Assembly: GCA_949987565.1 (NCBI GenBank)
Contig: OX465107.1
Coordinates: 7,197,851-7,261,850 of the forward strand
Source: Luidia sarsii
Lineage: Eukaryota; Echinodermata; Asteroidea; Paxillosida; Luidiidae
Length of the DNA: 64,000 bases
Reading direction: 5' to 3'
Shown here piece by piece: positions 36,601-48,600 of the stretch. The stretch's first letter is position 1; each line of letters begins with the position of its first letter. Under the pieces are notes generated by a model. The model was not told the DNA's origin. It made no database searches and saw nothing but the letters and a program-made list of their open reading frames with translations. Position numbers and translations under genes: made by a program.

Positions 36601-39600
36601 GCACAAGAACAGATCTATCGGAAATATAACTATGAATGCTGTTACTTTTTTGAAAGATCACAAAATAACAATCAAAAGGCTTGTGCTTCCTCAAAATTGC
36701 CTTAGTCAATGGCAACACTACTACTGCAACTAGAACACTTCTGGAATAACTTCTGCAAAATGGTATCTCTCCCTGTTGTCCATGACTGGCGCTGGAAGAA
36801 TCTACAGAATTTGCTCATTGGAAAATACTCCAAACTTATCCTAAAATTTAGTGGGCCTGACGTTTCGACTCTAGCAGGACCTTTCTCAAAAGCAGTGTGA
36901 CAAGGACAAAACAGATACATGTACACGAAGGAAGGGGGAAGAGAGTGAATAGGACACGGATGAGAAACAAATGACAACGAGTAAAGCTGGTAGGGAGAGA
37001 TCAAAGGGAAGGGCAAGGAGTAGGGTAGGGATCGATTAGTGAGAAGAGGGGGAAAGATCAAAGAGAGAAGTGTGGAGGAGTGAACACAAAAGAAGGATTA
37101 TCAGAAAGCTGCATGGTGTTAGTCATTACCCTCCTGGATGTTGAGACCATGTGGTTGAATAGTCCGAAGACGCTTCATCCACATTTTCTCACGGCTAAGA
37201 CGGACAGCTTTACTACGGTGACCAAGGGATTCTATGCCCAGTACACTCATATCTGATATCGAATGATCAGGGAGATTGAAGTGATACCCAGTAAGCAGTA
37301 GGTAACTTATAAGTAAGTAAGTTAGCAGTTTGCAACATTTTTGTATATCAAACTTATCCGCTACATCTTTTGCAATGAATACAGCACCCCTTTGGTCACT
37401 TTTGTGAAGACGCATGCAAAAAACTCTTGGTCATGAATCTCGGCATGTGGTCCTAAAATGTTTTCATTTTTCGTTCCACGGGTCAACAGAGAGGCGGTGT
37501 CACTGAATGGGATAAGACCATCATTTTCACAAATTTTCACAAACCCTCACATTTTCACCAAGTTGAAATCAGTCCCGCTACTAGTACTAGTATACTAGAC
37601 AGCAAAATATTCTGTCAATTGTGCAAAGCACATGGTAAAAGCATGGAGGTAGAGGAGCATGGTAAAAGTAACTATTTTTTCCCTCAAGTAAGGGGGTTAT
37701 TTTCAGGGTTTAATTTTCAGAAAATGCGACATGTTTTTTTGAGGTAGTGTATGCCATATGGTGGAAATAACACTGAGCAAAGGATGAGTAAATTATTGTA
37801 AGCATAGTGATGAAATGCTGCACTACATCATTTCATCACTATTTATGGAATTATGGGGCTAACAAAGTAATGTTACTTCTGTGCAACTCAGATCATGTTT
37901 AATTTGGAGAATACAGCAGATTTCATGTCTAATTTAGAGTATACAGCAGATTTATACCTGCCCGGGAAAAAATGTTGAATCAGTTTGTTCCTTATAAAAT
38001 ATATAAACTAAGGAATCAAACATTGCAAGTGATTTATTATTTACATTAATTTCAGTCTTATTCTTATAATTCTGGTATGAACTTCGTGAAAGGACATACA
38101 GAAATAACATGTAGATGTAACTTATCAACTTATACAACTACATATATGATGTACCCTAAGATTAAAAGTCTTTTTGTAAATGTAATAGTATAGGGCCTAT
38201 GTTGTCGGTTATTCTCGACAATACCATAGGTATAGTTACGTTACCGATGAAAGGATATTGCTTCTTCCAAGTGGAATACGGCACAAATGGAGAATTGAAA
38301 ATATGATAGTGTCAAGCATGGTGGATCAACTGAACAAGTATGTCTATATATGTGAAGATATCAAAGGTGAAAGTGAAAATAAGCACTGTGCAAACATGAC
38401 AAAAAAGATAAGTAATTTAAGAAATGGGCAATAGTATGGTTTACCTATGGGTCCTTAGCTTGCAATTAGTAGTCAAAAGATAAGACCTTAGTTTCAAGCA
38501 ATCACTTTTACATGTATTTGCTCTTTATTTTTTGTGGTCACTATGCAAGGTTGGAGCATGATTGGAGCATACAGCAAGGAAACATTCCCTAAAAAATATG
38601 ATCAAAACGTACCGTTATGGTGACAGTGTTTTATCTTACATTTCGGTGCACTGTTGTTATGTTCATTTGTGAGGGTAAGCCCCTCGTTTCCCCAGCCGAC
38701 TTCACTGATACATAAGCAAGTTCTGGGCTCACCCAGGTAGGTACGGGTTACCAAGCAACTTTCTTCATCAATGTTCATATACAATCACCAGAAAAGTTTT
38801 CCATGGTCACCAGTAAGTGAAGTTGTGTCTCTGACCCACATGATTTCTGGGGGTCTTAAAAATGTTGGTTAAATTAGGCCATTGGATGGTTTTGGAAAAA
38901 TCAAAACCGAAGCAAAAGAAAACCAACTTTTGGTCGGCAAAATGTATTCCATTTCTGATACATAACACTTTTACTGAGATGCAGTGTCATAGCTAGGGTA
39001 TTTTTAGTGGTGGTTCAAATTTCACCAACAAGAAGTCGTTCTCGTGAACAAAGCCTCGCGATTAGCGGCTGCGGTCAAAATGGGATAGCAACAAAAGTTG
39101 TATTACATACATGTTACCGGTAAATTAAATTAATTAATCAAATTAACTTTACTGCAAGTTTTGTTGTTAGTCATGTTCAGTACAAGTAAGGTGAACAACA
39201 AAACAAAGAATAATGTACAGTACATGTTTGAATTGAATGTGTGTGCACTCAGTACGTGTGCAATGATTAGTAGACTTCTGCCAGCCCTTACAGTTGTTTT
39301 CTAACAAATAACTAATGTTTTTTACAGTTATACTAGCGATGTTTTAAGTTTCGCGGTCAACCAAAGTGTATTTTCTTTCTTATAAATTTGAGAAGGAATT
39401 TGTCATTAATTTCTTGAGATATCGGAAATTGAAAATTGGAAAATCGTCCCGTGCGTCTGCGGTAGATCGAGCCAAAATGACGGAGGATAAAAAGAGTCAA
39501 ACGCCGTCGAAATTCGTCAATTTTACCCTAAAATTGAAGCCTGTATTCCCTTCTTTCTATTCATACCACTATATCATACCACAATAATAACGAAGGGAAT

Positions 39601-42600
39601 GCTATTAAACTACGTGGAAACAACATTCGGAGACAAACGATGAAAGTAACGTATTACTATTATTTTTTAGTCATGACCGATTTCCCTTCGCGACGTTGGC
39701 AAGTCTATATGTGGTTTCCGCCTCTAGGTAAAGCCATAGTGACACTACAGGAGCAGTAGGGCCGAAACCAGCCTACGCGCGGCACATGTGACATGTCTTT
39801 GCACACACTGTATACTGCACAGTGCACGTGCACAGCAACCGCATGGCCGGCCTGGCTGCATACGAGTTACGACTACGATCACGCTGCGCTACTCAAGCCT
39901 GATCGGAACTTCCAGAACTATCGTATTAGCGAGACGGTTACGAGACAAAAAAGTACAATTTATTTTACTACCGAAACCATGATATAGATTGGGTAATAAT
40001 GCGTTGAACACAGTGCCGGTCGGATGCATTGTTTTTCACCAGGAGGGGTGGACGGAAATAACCCGTGGTGGTCGGCCCCGTCCACCGCCGACCAGCTACA
40101 CTGCTGAGATGTATAAAAAATAAAAACAGATTTATGATTTTTTTCATACGAAAAGTAATAACCTTTAGTTTCACGTTTAAAAAAATGCAAAACCGAAAAA
40201 ACTCGAATGCAAAACTGGAACAACTGGTGAGCCACCCTGGCCTGACAGGTACCACTACCAACAACCAGGTGAAAATAACTTAAAAAAGGCTGTCCTGAAC
40301 ACACACCATGTACACACAGTCTAGTCATGCACAGTACAGTGTACACGTACATGTACAGTACTATATAAATCAGTGTTCATGTACATGTACTGTACAGTGG
40401 TACTGACAGTGTACAGTGTTTTACCCAGGCTATTACATAATAGGACGTAACAACCATGGCCAACCAGACCAAACACCCGAGGCATTAATTAGTTTGTGGC
40501 TCTCCTGGGAGGTCCCAGGAGCAGGTTTTGCACTGGGGTCGCTGGGTGGCGCTATCTAAAAAACCGAGCAAGGAAACCACGAGAATGGGCCTTTAATATC
40601 CCAAGGTTTGACACCAATACTACTTTACAAAAGGTGTCGGGTCCCAGTCCAGTTTTCAAATCACTAGTGCTCGGTCAGCTTGTGGAAACTGAGTAACGGG
40701 TCTGAATCCCTCGCAAGCATTATGGCCGAGGGAGAGGGAGGAGGGGGAGGGGACACACAAGCTTGGCCAGCTTGTGTAAACTAAGTAGTGGGTTCGAATC
40801 CCTAGCGAGCATTATGGCTGAGGGAGGAGGGGACAAACCTATTTTGACCAGCTTGTGGAACCACGATGGTGGGTTCGAATCCCTAGCAAGCATTACGGCC
40901 GAGGGTGGTGGAGGAAGAGGAGGGGACAAACCTGCTTGGTCAGCTTGTGGAACCTGATGAGGATGAGCACAGCGTGCAGGCGCTTGTCCACGCAGATGGT
41001 CACCCGGTGCCAGTGCTGCTGCAGCTTGTCGCAGCGGTTCTGCAGCGCCCCCACCCGCTCCTGGTCCGACAGGGTCGGGATCAGCTCGGCCGAAGTCTTG
41101 AACACCTTGTCCACTTGCTTGGTCCGGTCCTGGAACGCGTGCAAAAGATTGCGCAGTGAGACGCCCATGTGCTACAAGTCAGTGACCAGGGGCCAATTTC
41201 ATAGAGCCGCTTAAGCGCCAAAATGTGCTTAAGCGCAAAAGCTCATGAGCCACAGGATCCCCTTGCCAACCCAAACTTCACTTTCGTTTGAAGCTAAGTG
41301 AAGAAGAGTGGAATACAAGTCAAAGGCAATTGACATCACATCGCGGTGCGGTTTGTAATCGTGTTTACACGAGGAAGACTTTTTCTGCTTAGCAGATTTC
41401 CAAGCTTAAGCGGCTCAATGAAATTGGGCCCAATCACCAGTAAGACTTCAATCCCCTTTCCCTGTTGGTTCTTGAACTATGGGGGCGCCATTCAAATCGA
41501 ACTGTGTGGCAAGGAGCGTACAAATGGGCACTGAGGCAAGCACACACTGCCCCTTGCCCTACAAGTCTCATAGGAGCATGTGCAGACTGATGCAGCTCCA
41601 ACTATCAATGGCTTCACTGTTGTCTGGAAGTGGGGACAAGAACCGAATCGGTAGTGTACACAACATATCCAGAATCCAAGATGGGCACAAATTTGATAAG
41701 AGAAAAGGCACACTGGCTGATCAAATAATAGTCTTGTAACTTAGGCGAATAAAATAAATGTGATCAGACAATTTGCTCTTGATGGTTTACGTGGCTATTT
41801 GATGTACTGCACGAGTTTTCCTATTACTGGTCAATGTGATTTCCTACAAACTCACCAGGATGTCGTTCATCAGCTGCTGGTGGCCGTCCTGGAAGTCCAT
41901 GCTGGTCTGGAGCTGCTCGCCCATGTCCGTGCAGGCGGCCAGGAAGGTGTCGGCCACGTTGACCAGCCACTTGACCAGCACCGTGTAGTTCTCGTCAAAG
42001 CTGACCTGCAGGGTGGACTTGTGCAGGGCCTCGGGGCTGCAGTCCGCCTGCAGGCGCGCCGACTGCGACTGAGAGAGAGGGGGGAAGGAGTGGGCAACCG
42101 TCCTTATCGGGTTTCTCAAATATCGATACAGTGGAACGTCGCTGTAACCAACATCTATTGGGATCCATGAAAATTGTTCGGTATAGCAGTTATAGCAGAT
42201 GCGGCCACTTTTATTTCACACACAAAAATCGGGAGACAAAGTGCATGTTCATTATAGTTAAATGTTCGGTATACCAGCGTTTGTTATAGTGACGTTCTAC
42301 TGTATATCGGTGCTCAAATATCAATACTATCGACGAAAAATGAAAAAGTGTAATCCTGTCAAACGATACCAAATCACCGACTTCACATACATTTGTAGTT
42401 ACAATTGGGGCGAGCTGGTGTTTGACTTTGCTGGTTTTCGAATGCTGCTCACCGTACTCAGGCAAGGTAGTCCTATACACATCAAATTGCCAAGATACTA
42501 GCGACACATTTCTATGGCACGCATTACGAGGATGTTTCTGGTTCTGGGCCAGCTAACATTCCATCACGCTGTTGAGCACATTTATATGCTTTTGTTCCCT

Positions 42601-45600
42601 GGCGTCGGAAATCATAAAAAACCTTAGCCTGGATCATACAATTGTAAAAGAGCAATTGAGTCAAGCCAAGAGAGATGCTGCAAGATTGTCAATATTTCTC
42701 AAGAGCAGAGATGCCGACTTCTCAAAATGAAAAATTGATACAGAATCATACAATCCTAAAAAGAAATTTTAGGCCTAAATCAGCACAAGTTGCCATCTCT
42801 GTGAGAGGTCTGCTTGGAGCCGGAAAGCTGCGGCGGATGCAGCGGCTTACCTCCAGCCGGTCCAGCTTGTCCTTGATGCCCTGGGCACCGGGTGTGGCCC
42901 GCCCCGCCCTCTCCAGCAGGGCGTGGCCCTCCTGGACTATCGGCTCCGTGATCTCGGCCACGGCGTTGCCCAGCTGGGCCAGACGGGCCGCCCGGCTGTG
43001 GGGCTCACTGGGCAGCTTGCTGGGACTGAGCTGGACTTCCACTTGGGACAGGTAGGTCTCCGCCTGTGGGGGGAGGGGAAGGGGGAGGGGGATGCAAGGG
43101 GGAGGGGGAGAGGGAGGAGGAGAGGGAGAGGGAGAGGGAAAAGGGAGAGGGAGAGGCAGAGGCAGAGGCAGAGGCAGAGGGACAGGCAGAGGGACAGGCA
43201 GAGGGACAGGGAGAGAGGAAGAGGGAGATAGGGACAGGGACAAGGACAAGGACAGGGACATGGACAGGCAGAGGGAGAGGCAGAGGGAGAGCAAGAGGCA
43301 GAGGAAGAGAGGGGACAGGGAACAGGGGAGAGGCAGAGAATAAATCAATTTCACAAAAATGTCATATCAAGTGCTGTTCTCCATAAACTAACAGTCAACA
43401 TCTGGGCAAAACAGTTTCAACAAATGAGGCTGTTTTTATTTAACACTAAGAATCCCGTCAGTATGAGCAACTCTTAAAAATGTAAGCTGAGATGGGTTAA
43501 AGAAATATCTGAGATCAGCTAGGCCATTACCGCAGGAGTACTTTTTAGTCACATAAGCAGCCGTTCACAAAGACGCTTCCTCAAAAACTGGCACTGACAG
43601 TTGCCTGGACGCGCTGTATCTGTGGACTCACCAGTTCGGCATTCTTGTAGAAGTCCAAGATGGCCTGGAGCATGCGGCCTCTGTTGGCCAAGCGGTGCAT
43701 GTAGTCGTCGCTCAGCGTCTCAATGGCCCTGGTCTGGCTGCGCAGATGGTCCGTGTGCTCGGGGTTGGAGTGCGATATCTGCTCGGCCGTTTGTCGCAAT
43801 CGGTGGACGTTGTCTTGCATGTCCTGAAAACAAATATATAAAAATGCCACCATTTCATTTCATCTGAAACATTGTTCATGAGGAGGAACGACAAGTTAAT
43901 GATGGCACTCGCAGGCTAACCAGTAGGACAGAGAGCACAAGCTTCCACAGCGACAACTACAGATATGACATGACGTTTTGCGTCGAGGAGAATGCAACTC
44001 AATGAGGTTTTGCCCTTTTCTAGACGTGATAAACACTGAATGCTCAGTGCTTTGCCCGATGCCTGGTGAAAGAGTGTCAACTTCTTCATCAGATTCAATG
44101 GAGGAGTCGTCACTATGAAAGCGCATGCACTCGTAACTGGTTAGTCTTTGAGTGCTGTCTGTAAGTTGTTATTATACACCAGTTAGACTAACACAGCTAT
44201 CTCCACACATCTAAAGGGAGCAACACACAATACAGACAAATATTATAGGCCTATAAAATGAAAATTTATTAAAGCAAAAAATAAACCCCCAAAAAATACA
44301 GCAACTCTGTAGGATTGCCAAAATGAAACCAAAGTCTAAATTACGTGGCTCTCCACTATGCCAATAACAAAACGAATTTATTGTTGAAGTTCCTAGCCAG
44401 CTTTTGTTTGATGTGAGAATTTACCAAGAATACATAACATAGTGAAAGAAGGGTTAATAACTGTTACTTTTGCGATTGTAATTGTTCAACCTAAAGGGAC
44501 CAGTGTCCTCTTCTTCTTGTAGTCATTCAGTCCGAGCAAAACGGCGGATATGGCGAGGCACTCACGTGAGTTGAGGTCAGGAAGTCCTGATGCTCTTTGA
44601 GGAGTTTCTCGGTCGCTGGAGCGTTCTCGCCGACGTCCTTCCTCTTCAGATAGTCCTCGCCCCGGGTCTTGATCCAGTCCGAGATCTGGAAAAAAAAAAC
44701 CGGTATTGCGGGGAGGTTGGGCCGGTTTCTATAAGTCTCGCGCCGATCACACTGAGACGGGCAGTGCACAATAGGGCTCAATAGGTGGCCCAATGGCAGG
44801 GTCACTCAATGTCCCTCCGGATGGATCACGTCAACCCCAACATGGGTTGTCGATATGAGAGGCGCATGCTCAGAAAATGTATGTTTGCTGTATGTTTGCA
44901 GCCACCAAGGACCTCAAATATTAAAGGCATTGCATGTGACTCAAGAGAATTGCCCCAAACTTCAGAGAATTGCCCCCAAACTTAAGAGAACAGCCTCAAA
45001 CTCAAGAGAATTGGCTGGAAGTAACGGAAATTGGCTGAAACTAATAAGAACATTACATGGAACTTGATAGAATTTCAACAGACTTTATGTACAGGATTGG
45101 CTGGAACTTTACAGGATTGTCTCGGAAGTCAACAGAATTGCCCGAAAATTAAGACAACTGCATAAAACTCAAGAGCATTGGCTGGAACGAAAAGAGAATT
45201 GCCTGATTGAAACGTCAGGCCCTCCTAATTTTGGGATATTTGCATTTTGGCCATTTCACTACGCAAGCAAGTTTGGAGCATTCTCGCATACGACTCCTTC
45301 AAAGAATTGCCTGAAACTTGAAATGAAAGAGGACTTGGAGACGGTGATGGGAGCGGACATAATAATAATAATGAGAACAATGATGAACAAAAATGTTGCA
45401 AACTGCTTACTGACTAAAATTACCAAAATGCAAATCTTAAAATTTAGTGGGCCTGACGTTTCGATCCTAGCAGGACCTTTCTCTGCCTTTGAGAAAGGTC
45501 CTGCTAGGATCGAAACGTCAGGCCCACTAAATTTTAAGATTGATAATGACAACTGATATACAAAAATGTTGCAAACTGCTTACTGACTAAAATTACCAAA

Positions 45601-48600
45601 ATGCAAATCTTAAAATTTAGTGGGCCTGACGTTTCGATCCTAGCAGGACCTTTCTCTGCCTTTGAGAAAGGTCCTGCTAGGATCGAAACATCAGGCCCAC
45701 TAAATTTTAAGATTAATAATGAGAACTGATTTACAAAAATGTTGCAAACTGCTTACTGACTAAAATTACCAAAATGCAAATCTTAAAATTTAGTGGGCCT
45801 GACGTTTCGATCCTAGCAGGACCTTTCTCTGCCTTTGAGAAAGGTCCTGCTAGGATCGAAACGTCAGGCCCACTAAATTTTAAGATTAATAATGACAACT
45901 GCTCGCCGGTGGACGTGAGAAATCCCCGAGAAGCCAGTCTCCGGGCCTGACCTGATCCACCTCGTGGTCTAGCTCGCTCAGGGCAATGTACTGCTCCAGC
46001 CGCTTGCGCTGCCGGTTCCACAGCTCCTCCAGGGCCCGGCGCCGGTCCTGTAGGTCCTGCAGGCAGTGCTGGACGCCCAGCGACGAGGCCTCGGCCGCCG
46101 CCTTGTCCTCGGGCGAGGCGTCCTTGCTGAGCGCCTGCAGGCGCTCCAGCAGGTCCTTGCCCAGGTTCATGGTGTGCAAGGAGGACGTCAGGATGTCTGG
46201 GACGACAGTCAAGTGTGGTGACCCATAATATATAAATCCATCTTCATTACCAACATGAGCACACACACAGTACACCCACAACTAGGATCCTGTGCAGCAT
46301 CCCTTGTTCCCGCCTTTACAGTTCCCGCCTTCACCCTTCACTGAGCTAATCCCCTTACCAGGATCCCTCTCTACACTACATAAGCCCCACTCCCAGTTGG
46401 AATCCAGCAGTCTCCTGAAGACAAACAGAGTACACTGTTCGAAACGTCGAGTTCCTCCGGTTCTTTTCAGAACCACACTTACTCACAAAAGAGAATTTAC
46501 ATGGTGTCACCGCAAACCCAATTATCCTGCTACCCTCACCATGCAAACCTTCAAATCTCACATTAACAAAATTGTGTCTAAATTTTAAGTAAACATTGAC
46601 TTCATTTTCAATTACACATTTGCACATATAAATTCTTGTCAATATTATTTTGTTCTCATTCTCAAATCTGATAACATGATCTTTAACATTTATTCTACAG
46701 ATCCGTTTTTGCATTACAGCCATTTCCCATTGACTGTCGTTTCAATTTGCACACAAACCATCCAAGCTACCAACCGATAAATTTGGACATTTTGGAATAG
46801 CAGAAATTCCTGTCCACCCTTGTTCTCGATATTGTTTGGGATCACCTCCCTCGGCCCAGGGAGTGTCACTTAACCTCCCAGATGGTCACACCAACTTACC
46901 TTCCCTGATGTTGTGGTGGTCCTGCATGAGTGTGTCCACCCCTGCCAGGTCCTCGGGAAGATCCGGGCTTCGGAACTGGGCACTGGCCTTGTCAAGCTTG
47001 TCAGAAAACTGGAGAATATTACCAGGTAGATTGGCGTGAATTTCCCTGCGTGTTTTGCTTTTTGGGATGACATTTAACATATTGAAAAGAAGCAGCTAAA
47101 CAAAACCGTTACAAAGCTCTAACATTTCGAAGGGCTAATCGAAAAGAGACTAAGCCTTTACATTGAAGACCCAGAGGAGATGTTTTCCTAATCCTAGCAG
47201 GGCATTTTTTCCAAGGCAGAAATATCTTTGAACCGTGCAGGAGGAGTAATAGGATTGCGGTGACACCGTGCAAAGTTCTTTTTTGTGAGTATGTGTGGTT
47301 CTGAAAAGAACCGGAGAGCAATAACCACACATACTCACAAAAGAGAACTTTGCATGGTGTCACCGCAAACCTACTACTCCAGCTATTCTCACCAAGAAAA
47401 CCTTCAAATATCATCCTTGCAGGACCTGTCCCAAAGGCAGAAAGTTGGGGGTGCCAGTCAGAAGCAATTCAACCATTAACTGCCGTATAACTCCAGGGAT
47501 CATACCCCCGCTTTCATTCAGATGCAAAAAAAAAAACCAATGTTTGTAAACACCTGGCTACGGCAGCTCGGGGATCGTACACAAAAAGTGGACGCAGTTT
47601 GGGAATTCTGTTTGCCAAATTTTGATCACCTCGGCGGCACTTTGGTAGAAGGCCACGGCTTGGTCCAGGAGCTTCCTGCGTTCCTCCAGCTGCAGGTTGA
47701 GGTCCTTCCAGGCCTCGCCCAGTGACTGGGCCATGGCCTCGTAGACGTCCTCGTAGAACTGCTGGGTGGAGACCAGGAAGTCTGCCTGGGTCAGCAGGCT
47801 GTTGACATGCTGCTGCTTGGACTGTGGATACCAGAAGCCGAAGTAGTTGAATTTAGTCCGCGTAATCTGCTACTGGGTGAAGTCGCAAAGAGCCGACCAC
47901 AGACCAAAATGCAAATCTGAAAAGGTTTAAGAGGGCCTGACATTTTTTTCTCCATCTGACCAAGGTCTTTTTAGAAAAGGTCATGGCAGAATCCATCGGG
48001 CCCTCTTTTCTTTTGAGATCCACACTCAGGTGAATAATTATTGCAAATGTCCCATCAACACCTTCTCAACCCCATCCCCTGCTTTCCCGGGACAACACGA
48101 CCTCCCATAGTATACGAGTAGACCCTGCATGACCCTGCATGTATGTATGCATGTAAGACCTGACCCATTAATGACCCGTGATGAAGCCATGCACTGTGAG
48201 ATCCACACTCAGGTGAATAATTATTGCAAATGTCCCATCAACACCTTCTCAACCCCATCCCCTGCTTTCCCGGGACAACACGACCTCCCATAGTATACGA
48301 GTAGACCCTGCATGACCCTGCATGTATGTATGCATGTAAGACCTGACCCATTTATGACCCGTGATGAAGCCATGCACTGTAAGACATGACGCAAGATGAG
48401 GTGTACAGCATCTGTGAGGTCATGTACTTAGACATTACCTATCATGAGGTCATGTAAGATGTAAGGCATTTTATGAGGTCCTTGTTATGAGATCAAGTAG
48501 GACATGACTTATTACGGGTCATATAAGACAACCTATTACGGAGTCAAGTAAGATGACCTGTGGTCGAATTCACCAAACTCATCGTAACTTACGATCAATC

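Larger units (their letters stand above)
33341..40931 (-). other. Intron 10 (7.6 kb)
   Basis: It holds a GGA-rich array against the exon 11 acceptor, a hAT-like element (34133-35358), Penelope-type sequences (36005-36200 and a tailed insertion 36842-37349), TACATGTA-rich patches, and tandem copies of the exon 10 end (40665-40925). 37400-40300 is AT-rich with no feature I recognise. Confidence 0.7.
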
